From Sphingopyxis panaciterrae (lineage in GTDB: Bacteria; Pseudomonadota; Alphaproteobacteria; Sphingomonadales; Sphingomonadaceae): a stretch of 64,000 nt of DNA. Below, piece by piece: positions 9,000 to 16,534 of this stretch (the stretch's first letter is position 1; each line of letters begins with the position of its first letter). Made by a program: the position numbers and the translations under genes. The notes under the pieces were generated by a model. It saw nothing but the letters and a program-made list of their open reading frames with translations. It searched no databases and had not been told where the DNA came from. The stretch lies in assembly GCF_011762125.1 (NCBI RefSeq), contig NZ_JAASQN010000001.1, positions 992,001 through 1,056,000 on the forward strand, given 5' to 3'.

Positions 9000-10223
9000 A
9001 TGAAAAAGCTTACGGCTTTGGCGGTCAAGGCAGCATTGGCGAATCCCGGCACGTATCAGGACGGCGACGGGCTATTTCTGAAGGTCGATAAGCGGGGAGG
9101 GGCCTCTTGGCTTCTTAGGCTGCAACGTGACGGCAAACGCCAGGATATCGGCTTGGGCAGCGCCAAGCTGCTTCCTCTTGCGGAGGCGCGTGAGAAAGCC
9201 AATGAACTTCGGAAGGCGGTCAAGATCGAGGGTCGCGATGTGCTGGCGGAAAGGAAGGACGAAGCCGCCGCCAAGGTGACATTCCGGGAAGCGGCCCGCC
9301 AATATCATAGCGAGAATGCGGCAGGCTGGAAAAGCGCCATCTATGCCCGCCAATGGCTTGCGGCCCTCGAGAGCCATGCTTTCCCGAAATTGGGCGACCT
9401 TCCAACTGGGAGAATCTCCGCGGCGGACATCATCGATGTGCTGTTGCCGATATGGCAGGAGATTCCCGAAACAGCGCGTCAGGTGCGCAACCGAATCTGC
9501 GTCGTCCTCGATTATGCGCATGCAAAAGGCTGGCGCTCTACCGAAGCTCCGTCGGGCAATGGCAGCCTGAAAGCCGGGCGCGGATTGCCCCGCCAAGTGA
9601 AATCGCGCGAGAATCGCAAGGCGATGCCTTACAGCGCGCTGCCCGACTTCATGGTCGCCTTGCGTCGAAAGCCCGCATTCGGACGGCTGGCGCTCGAACT
9701 GCTCATCCTGACAGGCGTGCGCAGTCAGGAGGTTCGGCTCGCGACATGGGCGGAGTTCGATTTCGAGGGGCGACTGTGGACCATTCCGGCCGACCACATG
9801 AAGCGGGCCAAGGCCCACATGGTCCCGCTATCGGACGCGGCTCTCGCGGTGCTGGCCAAAGCAAATGCCTTTCGGCTCCCCGATACAGAGGTCGTTTTCC
9901 CCGGAGCGGTTGGAATGCCGATGTCCGACATGACGTTGCTGAAGGTGCTACGCGACATGAAGGTGCCGTTCCATGTGCATGGTTTCCGGTCTACATTCAC
10001 CGACTGGGCGGCCAACGAGGATTTTGCGGACGCCGTGGTGGAAGCGGCGCTGGCTCACAAAACACCTGACGCCGTGCAGGCGGCCTATCGCCGCACAACC
10101 TATCTTGGCACGCCGGCCCAGCCGGGCGCGCGCGTCAGGCTGATGGAGGCGTGGGGGAGTTATTGTGCTGGTAGCGCTGCCGGGGCGATACCGCAGGACC
10201 CAAATGGACGCAGCCTCGATTAG
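9000..10223 (+). CDS. Tyrosine-type site-specific integrase (P4-like)
   Basis: Integrase of 407 residues. An N-terminal DUF4102-type arm-binding domain (GDGLFLKVDKRGGASWLLRLQ) is followed by a SAM-like core-binding domain and a catalytic domain. Catalytic residues readable are the Arg in LTGVRSQEVR, the HGFRSTFTDWA box (His-x-x-Arg) and a late Tyr in QAAYRRTTYLG. It probably integrates at the adjacent tRNA-Tyr. I chose the ATG before KKLTALAVK because this is the family's normal N-terminus; the longer frame adds nine residues. Confidence 0.93.
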   Translation: MKKLTALAVKAALANPGTYQDGDGLFLKVDKRGGASWLLRLQRDGKRQDIGLGSAKLLPLAEAREKANELRKAVKIEGRDVLAERKDEAAAKVTFREAARQYHSENAAGWKSAIYARQWLAALESHAFPKLGDLPTGRISAADIIDVLLPIWQEIPETARQVRNRICVVLDYAHAKGWRSTEAPSGNGSLKAGRGLPRQVKSRENRKAMPYSALPDFMVALRRKPAFGRLALELLILTGVRSQEVRLATWAEFDFEGRLWTIPADHMKRAKAHMVPLSDAALAVLAKANAFRLPDTEVVFPGAVGMPMSDMTLLKVLRDMKVPFHVHGFRSTFTDWAANEDFADAVVEAALAHKTPDAVQAAYRRTTYLGTPAQPGARVRLMEAWGSYCAGSAAGAIPQDPNGRSLD

Positions 10224-10290
10224 GCGTGCATCGGCGGCATCACACCGCAGCCAGAGGTCGTGCAACTACCGGCTTTGAAGTCGGCTGTGC

Positions 10291-10506
10291 TCAATTTCGC
10301 GGCGGAGCGTCGGTATTGTCCGCCCGCTCGCCGAACCGCTCGGCCATCCAGCTTTGAACCTCCGACTCGCGCCATGCGACGCATCGACGGGTGAGCTGAA
10401 GCTGGCGGGGAAAGTTGCCGTCGCGGATTTGCCGGTAGAGCGTCGCGCGGCTGAGGCCGGTCCGGTCGAGCACGCTTTGCATTCGCAGAAATCGTTCGGG
10501 TTCCAT
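10291..10506 (-). CDS. AlpA-family transcriptional regulator / excisionase-like protein
   Basis: Small DNA-binding protein of 71 residues with the AlpA pattern RMQSVLDRTGLSRATLYRQ followed by a wing (RDGNFPRQLQL) and VAWRESEVQSWM. In P4-like and ICE elements such proteins regulate integrase expression or help excision. AGGATATGCC before the ATG is a fair ribosome-binding site. It is transcribed towards the integrase gene, so the two are convergent. Confidence 0.88.
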   Translation of the reverse strand: MEPERFLRMQSVLDRTGLSRATLYRQIRDGNFPRQLQLTRRCVAWRESEVQSWMAERFGERADNTDAPPRN

Positions 10507-10683
10507 GGCATATCCTGTCTTCGCTTTGACGCTCCCGAATGCGATCTGGATGTGCACGATCCACCCATCAAGCCTCGGCAGCCGGTCATGGGCGGCGTGC
10601 GGCGATGCTTCGTCCTGTCGCCTGCGGGTGCCGCAGGCCGTTCCGCCATGCGATATCGTGCACGGGCCTGCCGACGCATGCCG

Positions 10684-11124
10684 TCAATCGAACCATGGAC
10701 CGCTGAGCGGCGCGGCAAGATAGCGGCGCGCGACGCGGACAAGCCTTTGCACCCGCAGGCGATAGGAGGCGCTTTCGACCCGCCATCGCTCAGGGGCTAT
10801 GGCATGTCCGAACAGCGCGCGCGCCATCACTTGCTGGCGCGCGCCTTCAAGAAGTGCGTCTCCGACGCGCAGTTCGAGGATCCACTGCGCCGCGCGCCGC
10901 TCGCGGGGCAAAAGCGATGCGGGCAGCCGCCCTTTCCGGGCGAGGAGGACGAACTGCCGGAGCGCCTCGAGATTCGGTATTGCCGATGCGAGACCCGTCA
11001 CGCGATGCTCGACCAGGGTCGGCCCGCCGAGCAGCGTGCCGTCGTGAAGGTCGAGGCGAACGGCCCAGTGACCGTCGCTGAGCAGCCAATGCTCGACATG
11101 CGCCGCATCGACCTCGACCGACAT
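10684..11124 (-). CDS. DUF2285 family protein
   Basis: Product of 146 residues whose C-terminal half matches the DUF2285 pattern: repeated Arg-rich helices ending ARALFGHAIAPERW, then YRLRVQRLVRVARRYL. Genes of this family sit beside AlpA regulators in integrative and conjugative elements of alphaproteobacteria; their function is unknown. The N-terminal part often present in longer relatives is missing, and in-frame stops upstream of the chosen ATG rule out a longer start. Divergent from the DUF2274 gene. Confidence 0.7.
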   Translation of the reverse strand: MSVEVDAAHVEHWLLSDGHWAVRLDLHDGTLLGGPTLVEHRVTGLASAIPNLEALRQFVLLARKGRLPASLLPRERRAAQWILELRVGDALLEGARQQVMARALFGHAIAPERWRVESASYRLRVQRLVRVARRYLAAPLSGPWFD

Positions 11125-11168
11125 GCCGATCTCATATTGCGGCCCTGGCAGGCGCGGGGAGATTGAGA

Positions 11169-11564
11169 ATGGCGGGTATCAGCCTCAGGCAATTACCCGA
11201 TCGAACACCGGTCAAGCTCGCGATCAACCTCATGCCTGACCTCCACGCGTCGATCGGCGAATATGCCGCTTTCTATCGCGAGCAATATGGCCGCGAAGAA
11301 GCCGTCGCCGAATTGATTCCCGCGATGCTAGCGGCCTTTCTCGACAATGACCGGGTATTCCAGCGGTTGCGCCGAGAACGGAGAGGAACGGGGGATGATG
11401 ATCGCCTATGCTTCGCGCACCGGTACGCGCCGCAACCTCGATGCCCTGCGCCGTGCCGGGTGGAGGCTGATGGTGTCGGCCCGCGGCGCGCTGCGGACGG
11501 AAGGATTCCGCTATACCCTCGACAATGGTGCATGGACTTCGTTCCAGCGCGGCGAGCCGTTTGA
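11169..11564 (+). CDS. DUF2274 family protein, probably read through at its 3' end
   Basis: The first ~75 residues match DUF2274: PVKLAINLMPDLHASIGEYAAFYREQYG, then ELIPAMLAAFLDNDRVFQRLRRE. In trb-type ICEs this gene normally sits after trbI at the end of the conjugation module. GGGGAG precedes the ATG. Family members end soon after the FLxxDRxF motif, but here the frame continues ~170 bases into the next gene. A TGA TGA pair occurs just there in a neighbouring frame, so a one-base change may have removed the native stop. Confidence 0.65.
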   Translation: MAGISLRQLPDRTPVKLAINLMPDLHASIGEYAAFYREQYGREEAVAELIPAMLAAFLDNDRVFQRLRRERRGTGDDDRLCFAHRYAPQPRCPAPCRVEADGVGPRRAADGRIPLYPRQWCMDFVPARRAV

Positions 11565-12084
11565 CGAAGCCGCGTTCGAGCGCGCTATTGCCCGGCTCGG
11601 CGCCGATGCGGATTGGATCGTCGTGCCCGACATCGTCATGGGCGGCATGGCATCGCTGAAATTTTCGCGGACCTGGCTCGCCCGACTCCGCAATCGTCGT
11701 TCCCTTGCCAAGGCGCGCTTCATGGTCGCTGTCCAGAACGGCATCCTGCCCGCGCATGTCCGCGACCTGGTGGGGCCGCGCGTCGGGGTCTTCGTCGGTG
11801 GCGATACCGAGTGGAAGCTGGCGACGATGGCGGGTTGGGCACGGTTCGCACGCGCGCGCGGCGCAATATGTCATGTTGGCCGGGTCAATAGTGCGCGGCG
11901 CATCCGACTTTGCGCGGCGGCCGGCGCCCACAGCTTCGACGGATCGGGCGTGTCGCGGTTTGCCACGGCACTGCCGCCGCTCGATCTCGCGAGGCGGCAG
12001 GCCGATGTCGAAGGTTGGCTCTCGCGAGACGAAATCGCAAGCTTCGCTCTCCGTTCCTCTATGCCAGTGCGAGGTGGAGGATGA
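11395..12084 (+). CDS. tRNA-guanine-transglycosylase-like (DpdA-like) protein
   Basis: Product of 229 residues with an alternating strand/helix layout compatible with a TIM barrel. Features recalling tRNA-guanine transglycosylases are the acidic strand end WIVVPDIV, a Gly-Gly loop GVFVGGDTEWKL near the place of the GGLAVGE loop, and HVGRVNSARRIRLCAAAGAHSFDG followed by SRFA, resembling the region around MFDCVLPTR. The likeness is to phage and island 7-deazaguanine transferases (DpdA-type). This is motif-level inference; no zinc-binding cysteine cluster is visible. GAGAGGAA precedes the ATG. Confidence 0.55.
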   Translation: MMIAYASRTGTRRNLDALRRAGWRLMVSARGALRTEGFRYTLDNGAWTSFQRGEPFDEAAFERAIARLGADADWIVVPDIVMGGMASLKFSRTWLARLRNRRSLAKARFMVAVQNGILPAHVRDLVGPRVGVFVGGDTEWKLATMAGWARFARARGAICHVGRVNSARRIRLCAAAGAHSFDGSGVSRFATALPPLDLARRQADVEGWLSRDEIASFALRSSMPVRGGG

Positions 12085-12298
12085 ACGTCGAGGAGCGCGA
12101 GCGAACTGCGTTGGTAGCGCAAGAGATCTTGCCGACCGAGCCGGTCAGCCTATGCATCGCCGATGCTGTAAAGTTCACCGGCATTCCGCGCTCGACCCTA
12201 TATGAGCTGGTCGAGCAAGTACCATCGACACCGTCAAGATCGGCCGATCAACCTTCATTCTCCACGCGAGTTTGAAGCGTCTCTTCGAGAAAAGTTGA
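12081..12298 (+). pseudogene. Helix-turn-helix (excisionase/AlpA-like) gene with a single-base frameshift
   Basis: The start overlaps the stop of the TGT-like gene (ATGA). The first 47 codons read MNVEERERTALVAQ to the helix-turn-helix ADAVKFTGIPRSTLYELVEQ. In that frame the sequence then becomes unlike any wing. One frame over, it continues sensibly as TIDTVKIGRSTFILHASLKR and stops. Restoring one G in CAAGTACC (to CAAGGTACC) joins the halves, so a 1-base deletion near base 12218 is the simplest explanation. Programmed frameshifting or a sequencing error is possible. Confidence 0.75.
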
Positions 12299-12320
12299 AC
12301 CGCCCGGCTGTTCTTTGATC

Positions 12321-13088
12321 TCACGCGGCCGATGTCGTCCCGGGAATTCCGGCCATCTCGGCGGGTGTAAGAACCGGCTCGTTTCGGTCCTTGCGTTCCG
12401 AATAGCGGTCGACGAGCTGGTCGGCGTGGCCGCGCGTGAGCACGGTGAACCGCACGAGTTCCTCGGCGACGTCGACGATCCGGTCATAGTAACTCGACGG
12501 CAGCATGCGGCCCGCTTCGTCGAACTCCTGCCAGGCCTTCGCGACACTCGACTGGTTGGGGATGGTGATCATCCGCATCCAGCGGCCGAGGATGCGCAGC
12601 GTATTGACGCTGTTGAACGACTGCGACCCCGCCGACACCTGCATCACCGCGAGCGTGCGGCCTTGCGTCGGGCGGAGGCCCTTATAGGCGAGCGGAAGAT
12701 GATCGACCTGCGCTTTCATGATGCCGGTGATCTGCCCATGGCGCTCGGGGCTGCACCAGACCTGGCCTTCCGACCAGAGGGAGTGCTGCCTGAGTTCTTC
12801 GACCGCCGGATGATCGTCGTCGGCAATCTGATCGGGAAGCGGCAGGTCTGACGGATCGAAGATGCGCGTTTCGCAGCCAAAGAGCTGGAGCAGGCGTGCG
12901 GTCTCCTCGACGACGAGCCGCGAATAGGAGCGTTCGCGCAAGGAGCCGTAGAGCAGAAGAATGCGCGGGGCGGGATCGAGCGGTCCGAGGCCGAGCGCGG
13001 GCTGCGTGCGAAGAAATTCCGGGCTGAGCGCCGGGAGATGGTCCGGGTCGGAGAGAGTGCGAAGGCGGTGATGGGTCTGTTCTGTCAT
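12321..13088 (-). CDS. arsH: ArsH, NADPH-dependent organoarsenical oxidase/FMN reductase
   Basis: Flavoprotein of arsenic resistance, which in other bacteria oxidises trivalent organoarsenicals. The 255-residue product has the FMN phosphate-binding loop [14 protein letters not shown] near residue 45, the segment [20 protein letters not shown] and the [13 protein letters not shown] region typical of ArsH. Its ATG overlaps the stop of acr3 (ATGA), placing it last in the arsR-arsC-acr3-arsH operon. Confidence 0.95.
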   Translation of the reverse strand: MTEQTHHRLRTLSDPDHLPALSPEFLRTQPALGLGPLDPAPRILLLYGSLRERSYSRLVVEETARLLQLFGCETRIFDPSDLPLPDQIADDDHPAVEELRQHSLWSEGQVWCSPERHGQITGIMKAQVDHLPLAYKGLRPTQGRTLAVMQVSAGSQSFNSVNTLRILGRWMRMITIPNQSSVAKAWQEFDEAGRMLPSSYYDRIVDVAEELVRFTVLTRGHADQLVDRYSERKDRNEPVLTPAEMAGIPGTTSAA

Positions 13089-14161
13089 GATACTCGGGCT
13101 TCTGAAGGCGTGGTGGCCGGGAACCAGCGGCGTCCGAGGCGAAAGGCGACGCCGACGAGCAGGATGAGGATGGGCACTTCGACCAGCGGGCCGATGACGG
13201 CAGCGAAGGCGACCGGCGAGGCAAGGCCGAAGGCGGCGATCGTGACAGCAATCGCGAGCTCGAAATTATTTCCCGCCGCGGTGAAGGCGACCGCGGTGGT
13301 GCGCGGATAGTCGGCCTCGATCAGCCTGCCCATCCAGAAGCTGATGAGGAATTGCACGACGAAGTAGATGATGAGCGGGATTGCGATCCGGACGACGTCG
13401 GCAGGGATGGTGACGATCTCGCCGCCCTTGAGGCTGAACATCGCGACGATCGTGAACAGCAGCGCGACGAGCGTGATCGGGCCGATGCTGGGCAGGAAGC
13501 GCGTCTCGTACCACTCGTCTCCTTTCGCGCGAGCGAGGAAGCGGCGCGTGAGATATCCTGCGAGGAAGGGGATGCCGAGATAGGTGAGGACCGCCTCGGC
13601 GATGGTCCAGAAGCTCACGTCGATGACGCTGCCTTCGAGGCCGAACAGCGGCGGCAGCACGGTGAGGAAGAACCAGGCGTAGATGCTGAAGAAGAGGATC
13701 TGGAAGATCGAGTTGAAGGCGACGAGCGCCGCGACATATTGATTGTCGCCCTTCGCGAGCTGGTTCCAGACGATCACCATCGCGATGCAGCGGGCGAGAC
13801 CGATCAGGATCAGGCCTGTCATATATTCGGGTCTGTCCGAGAGGAAGAGGACCGCGAGCGCGAACATCAGCACCGGCCCGATGATCCAGTTCTGGACGAG
13901 CGAGATTGCGAGCACGCGCTTGTCCGCGAACACGCGTGGCAGTTCGTCATAGCGCACGCGGGCGAGCGGCGGATACATCATCAGGATGAGGCCGATCGCG
14001 ATCGGGATGTTCGTCGTGCCAACCGACATGGCGTCGATCGCGGCGGGCAGCCCCTTGAAGACCGACCCCAAGAGGACGCCGAGCCCCATCGCGAGGAAGA
14101 TCCAGAGCGTCAGATAGCGGTCGAGGAACGACAGGCGTTCGCGCTTGGCGGCAATGGTCAC
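13085..14161 (-). CDS. Arsenite efflux permease, ACR3 family
   Basis: Ten-helix inner-membrane arsenite exporter of about 358 residues. The family hallmark Cys is in [19 protein letters not shown] (helix 4), and [14 protein letters not shown] is the conserved helix-9 region. I favour the GTG before [19 protein letters not shown], 10 bases after the arsC stop. An ATG 39 bases earlier, inside arsC, is possible and would add 13 residues. Exports the As(III) made by the neighbouring arsenate reductase. Confidence 0.93.
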   Translation of the reverse strand: MTIAAKRERLSFLDRYLTLWIFLAMGLGVLLGSVFKGLPAAIDAMSVGTTNIPIAIGLILMMYPPLARVRYDELPRVFADKRVLAISLVQNWIIGPVLMFALAVLFLSDRPEYMTGLILIGLARCIAMVIVWNQLAKGDNQYVAALVAFNSIFQILFFSIYAWFFLTVLPPLFGLEGSVIDVSFWTIAEAVLTYLGIPFLAGYLTRRFLARAKGDEWYETRFLPSIGPITLVALLFTIVAMFSLKGGEIVTIPADVVRIAIPLIIYFVVQFLISFWMGRLIEADYPRTTAVAFTAAGNNFELAIAVTIAAFGLASPVAFAAVIGPLVEVPILILLVGVAFRLGRRWFPATTPSEARVS

Positions 14162-14171
14162 GATATTTTCA

Positions 14172-14600
14172 TCAGGCCTGAACGCGATTGCCGGCCGCAT
14201 CGACCACCTGTTCGCCATCTTCCTTGGTGAAGGCGCCAAGCTGCCGTGCGGGCAGGATATCGAGGACGGCTTCGGAGGGACGGCAGAGCTTGACTCCGAG
14301 CGGCGAGACGACGAGCGGGCGGTTGATGAGGATCGGATGCGCCATCATGGCATCGACGAGCGCGCGATCGGTAAGGCTTTCGTCCCCGAGGCCGATGTCC
14401 GCATAAGGCGTGCCCTTCTCGCGCAGCAACTCGCGCGGTGTGATACCCGCGCGTTCGATTAATTGCTCGAGCAGTGCGCGACACGGTGGTGTCTTCAGAT
14501 ATTCGATGACATGCGGCTCGACCCCGGCATTGCGGATCAGCGCGAGCGTGTTGCGCGAGGTGCCGCAGTCGGGATTGTGGTAGATGACGATGTCGGTCAC
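14172..14600 (-). CDS. arsC: Arsenate reductase, glutaredoxin-dependent type
   Basis: Reduces As(V) to As(III) with glutathione/glutaredoxin. The 142-residue product has the catalytic Cys in [13 protein letters not shown] near residue 12, and the arginine-containing segments [13 protein letters not shown] and [12 protein letters not shown] that bind arsenate. I chose GTG (VTDIVIYHN) because it matches the family's N-terminus and follows the arsR stop by 13 bases. It feeds the downstream ACR3 exporter. Confidence 0.95.
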   Translation of the reverse strand: MTDIVIYHNPDCGTSRNTLALIRNAGVEPHVIEYLKTPPCRALLEQLIERAGITPRELLREKGTPYADIGLGDESLTDRALVDAMMAHPILINRPLVVSPLGVKLCRPSEAVLDILPARQLGAFTKEDGEQVVDAAGNRVQA

Positions 14601-14613
14601 GGAGCCCGTTCCT

Positions 14614-14943
14614 TCAGCAGCAGGTGAGTTCGGCGAGCAGCGGCTCGCATAGCTCGGGGTGGCCTTGGCAACAGTCCTTCGCAAGGAAGAGCATCAGATC
14701 CCGAAGCGTGTCGATATCGGCTCGCTGGATCTGCTGTCGCCCTTGTTTTTCGGATTTGACGAGGCCTGCCTTGGCCAGCACCGCGAGATGCGTCGAGAAG
14801 GTGCTCTGCGTGAGACCCGATGCGTCGACAAGCTCGCCGGTCGACAGGCCTTCCGGCTCATGCCGGACAAGCAGGCGAAAGGCCTCGAGACGCGTGGGGT
14901 GGGAAAGGGCGGCAAGAGCAGGAAGTGCGGAACCGATGTTCAT
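14614..14943 (-). CDS. arsR: ArsR-family arsenite-responsive repressor
   Basis: Winged helix repressor of 109 residues. The recognition helix lies in ELVDASGLTQSTFSTHLAVLAKAGLV. The usual helix-3 metal motif ELCVC is absent. Instead cysteines cluster at the C-terminus: Cys91, Cys92, Cys99 and Cys108, Cys109. A C-terminal Cys-Cys...Cys As(III) site is known in the Acidithiobacillus type of ArsR. First gene of its operon, with two inverted repeats directly upstream, so self-repression is likely. Confidence 0.93.
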   Translation of the reverse strand: MNIGSALPALAALSHPTRLEAFRLLVRHEPEGLSTGELVDASGLTQSTFSTHLAVLAKAGLVKSEKQGRQQIQRADIDTLRDLMLFLAKDCCQGHPELCEPLLAELTCC

Positions 14944-14945
14944 GT

Positions 14946-14961
14946 ATCGGAATTATCCGAT
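14946..14961. promoter_or_regulatory. ArsR operator, copy 1
   Basis: Inverted repeat ATCGGAATTATCCGAT (ATCGGA ... TCCGAT) two bases upstream of the arsR start codon. Position and symmetry fit a repressor site overlapping the ribosome-binding region. Confidence 0.65.
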
Positions 14962-14983
14962 GCATCTGCGTCCGTCAAATCAT

Positions 14984-14999
14984 ATCGGAAATACCCGAT
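14984..14999. promoter_or_regulatory. ArsR operator, copy 2
   Basis: ATCGGAAATACCCGAT, a second copy of the ATCGG(A)-N-CCGAT inverted repeat centred 38 bases from copy 1, so the two lie on nearly the same helix face (3.6 turns). Two operators suggest cooperative repression. Confidence 0.6.
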
Positions 15000-15075
15000 A
15001 GGTCGGGCGGGCCGGCCGATGACTCGGTTCGGGCAATATAGGAGAGTTCGCCCGGCTACCGGCGATATGGAACAG

Positions 15076-15234
15076 CTATTGAAGGGTGGGCATCGGTGTG
15101 TAGCCGTTCTTCTGCCCGATTGGGTCCGGAAGACGCCGTGTTGGATCGGGATGGGGTGGTACTTCGGTCGCAGGCTGGGCCGGCCCCCGCTTGGTAGGAC
15201 CCTTTTTGCCACCGGAAGCCATTGCTGCGTACAT
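15076..15234 (-). CDS. Small proline-rich hypothetical protein, last gene of the cold-shock operon
   Basis: Product of 52 residues, basic at the start (MASGGKKGPTKRG) and proline-rich afterwards (EVPPHPDPTRRLPDP). I do not recognise the family. GGGAGACC precedes the ATG at a normal distance. It follows the WHAMA gene by about 70 bases in the same direction and may be part of the csp operon. The second copy of the cassette lacks it and has a lipoprotein gene in that place. Confidence 0.5.
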   Translation of the reverse strand: MYAAMASGGKKGPTKRGPAQPATEVPPHPDPTRRLPDPIGQKNGYTPMPTLQ

Positions 15235-15303
15235 TAAGGTCTCCCGGCTAGATATTCGGAAAAGGCAGCCAGAAGCGTTAGGATGGCGTTGCCGAACCAT
15301 CGC

Positions 15304-15516
15304 TCATGCGAGGCATTGCTTGCGCACCTCATTCGCGAGATGGTCTCTTTCGGCTCGCGCCTTTTCGGACTTCATCTGGCGAACCGCCATGGCATGCCAG
15401 GCCGCGGCCGAGCGCAGGCTGCGATCACGCACCTGCGTCTGCTCGGCCGCAGCGGCTTCGGCCTCGCACCGTTCTGCCTGCTCGCGATAATGAACGCTTG
15501 TTGCTGTAGCGGCCAC
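15304..15516 (-). CDS. Conserved small 'WHAMA' protein, copy A
   Basis: Unknown family. The 70-residue helical, charged protein has the core RCEAEAAAAEQTQVRDRSLR, SAAAWHAMA and a C-terminal LANEVRKQCLA. A clear paralog is encoded near 39 kb with the same SAAAWHAMA core and the same C-terminus (LANDVRAQCLA), again behind a cold-shock gene. A Cys is kept near each end (RCEA and QCLA). Start is GTG with AGGA upstream. It may be cytoplasmic; no signal peptide or membrane segment is visible. Confidence 0.8.
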   Translation of the reverse strand: MAATATSVHYREQAERCEAEAAAAEQTQVRDRSLRSAAAWHAMAVRQMKSEKARAERDHLANEVRKQCLA

Positions 15517-15532
15517 GGTGAGGTCCTTTCGA

Positions 15533-15673
15533 TCAGTCGATCATGTCGGCGATGAGACGGCGGAGTTCGCGGCGCGATAACGTCGGCGAGCGCCGAGCCT
15601 CCGGGCGGAGGCGTATCGGCCTCCCTGCCTGTGAAAGGCCTGCAAGGCCGGGGTAGATATTATTCTGAAACAT
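15533..15673 (-). CDS. 46-residue 'MFQNN' protein, copy A
   Basis: Small gene recognised by comparison. The product starts MFQNNIYPGLAGLSQAGRPI and ends in a basic/amphipathic helix (SRRELRRLIADMID). A homologue of exactly the same length, with MFQNN-I-(Y/F)-P-x-L-x-GLS-x-AGRPIR conserved and a diverged C-terminus, lies at the matching place in the second cold-shock cassette. The conserved residues rather than the third codon positions are shared, supporting translation. It sits 16 bases before the WHAMA gene. Function unknown. Confidence 0.75.
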   Translation of the reverse strand: MFQNNIYPGLAGLSQAGRPIRLRPEARRSPTLSRRELRRLIADMID

Positions 15674-15696
15674 GTTGGTCTTCTTGAATATTAGTG

Positions 15697-15951
15697 TCAG
15701 CGCCGCTTGCTTGCGGCGTCCGGATTGCCAGGGCCGCGATCGCGATAGACGATGCGACCCTTGGTCAGGTCATAGGGCGTCATTTCGACGCGCACGGCAT
15801 CGTCCACCACCGAGCGGATGCGGAAACGCCGCATCCGTCCGGCGGTGTAGGCAATGAGCCGGTGGCCATTTTCGAGTTCGACGCGAAAGCGCCCGTCGGG
15901 CAGGATCTCGTCGATCATGCCGTCGAAGGTGAGAAGCTCTTCCTTGGCCAC
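15697..15951 (-). CDS. infA: Translation initiation factor IF-1 paralog
   Basis: S1/OB-fold protein of 84 residues, strongly like IF-1: [39 protein letters not shown] and [16 protein letters not shown] are hallmark segments. Canonical IF-1 is about 72 residues; here a basic tail ([10 protein letters not shown]) is added. It starts with GTG eight bases after the cold-shock stop, so it is co-translated. Being inside an integrative element, it is probably a second copy to a housekeeping infA elsewhere; that cannot be checked here. Confidence 0.85.
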   Translation of the reverse strand: MAKEELLTFDGMIDEILPDGRFRVELENGHRLIAYTAGRMRRFRIRSVVDDAVRVEMTPYDLTKGRIVYRDRGPGNPDAASKRR

Positions 15952-15959
15952 CCGACGCG

Positions 15960-16166
15960 TCAGGCCGCTTCGAGATTTACGGCCGAAACCTTGCCGTCAC
16001 GGCCGGTCTCGAGGTCGTAGCTGAGGCGCTGGTCCTTGTTCAGCGTCGCCATCCCGGCGCGCTCGACGGCGGTGACGTGGACGAAGCTGTCGCCCGAGCC
16101 ATCCGCGGCTGCGATGAAGCCATAGCCCTTGTCGCTGTTGAAGAATTTGACGTTGCCGATCGGCAT
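15960..16166 (-). CDS. Cold-shock protein (CspA family), copy A
   Basis: Single-strand nucleic-acid binding protein of 68 residues with RNP1 KGYGFIA and RNP2 DSFVHVTAV. It probably acts as an RNA chaperone. The paralog near 39.4 kb differs at about a dozen positions. First gene of the csp-infA-MFQNN-WHAMA operon, behind a structured conserved leader that suggests post-transcriptional (temperature or stress) control. Confidence 0.95.
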   Translation of the reverse strand: MPIGNVKFFNSDKGYGFIAAADGSGDSFVHVTAVERAGMATLNKDQRLSYDLETGRDGKVSAVNLEAA

Positions 16167-16284
16167 GGATGTTTCCTTTCACGAAAACAGGGTATCCGCC
16201 GGCAAAAGCACCGGCAGAGCTGGAAGCGTGAGAAGGGAAGAAGCGACCCCCGCAGGGGGGCATCAAATTTCGTCGCAGGCGACG
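16167..16284 (-). promoter_or_regulatory. Structured 5' leader of cold-shock operon A
   Basis: Leader read on the minus strand. It contains three inverted repeats (CGTCGC/GCGACG, CCCCC/GGGGG and GCCGG/CCGGC) separated by single-stranded stretches. The linker corresponding to GAGCTGGAAGCGTGAGAAGGGAA and the start-proximal GGATGTTTCCTTTCACGAAAACAGG block are identical in the leader of copy B near 39.6 kb, while the stems differ in sequence but keep pairing. Such covariation points to a functional RNA structure. Confidence 0.7.
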
Positions 16285-16534
16285 TTAGCGATCTGCATAT
16301 AAGTCAGCGATCTCAAAAAATCAAGGAATTCCTCGGCTTTCAGTTACGTCGACAAATAGTCGGCCGAGAGCAGGAGGTCGATGTTCGCCTGGGGCGCCTG
16401 AGGTTCGATCAGGACCTTTCGACATGCAGATGGCTTGTAATGCAGCATCGGGACGCCCACATGAGACTATCGCCGGCTTGGCATTGCATGCCGGTGACTG
16501 AGAGACAATCGCGCTCCCGCAAAAGGGAGCAGAC

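Noticed and set aside
13352..14230. 292-codon plus-strand frame rich in Asp, Glu and Arg
   Set aside because: Antisense to the acr3 gene; low-complexity charged composition and no ribosome-binding site.
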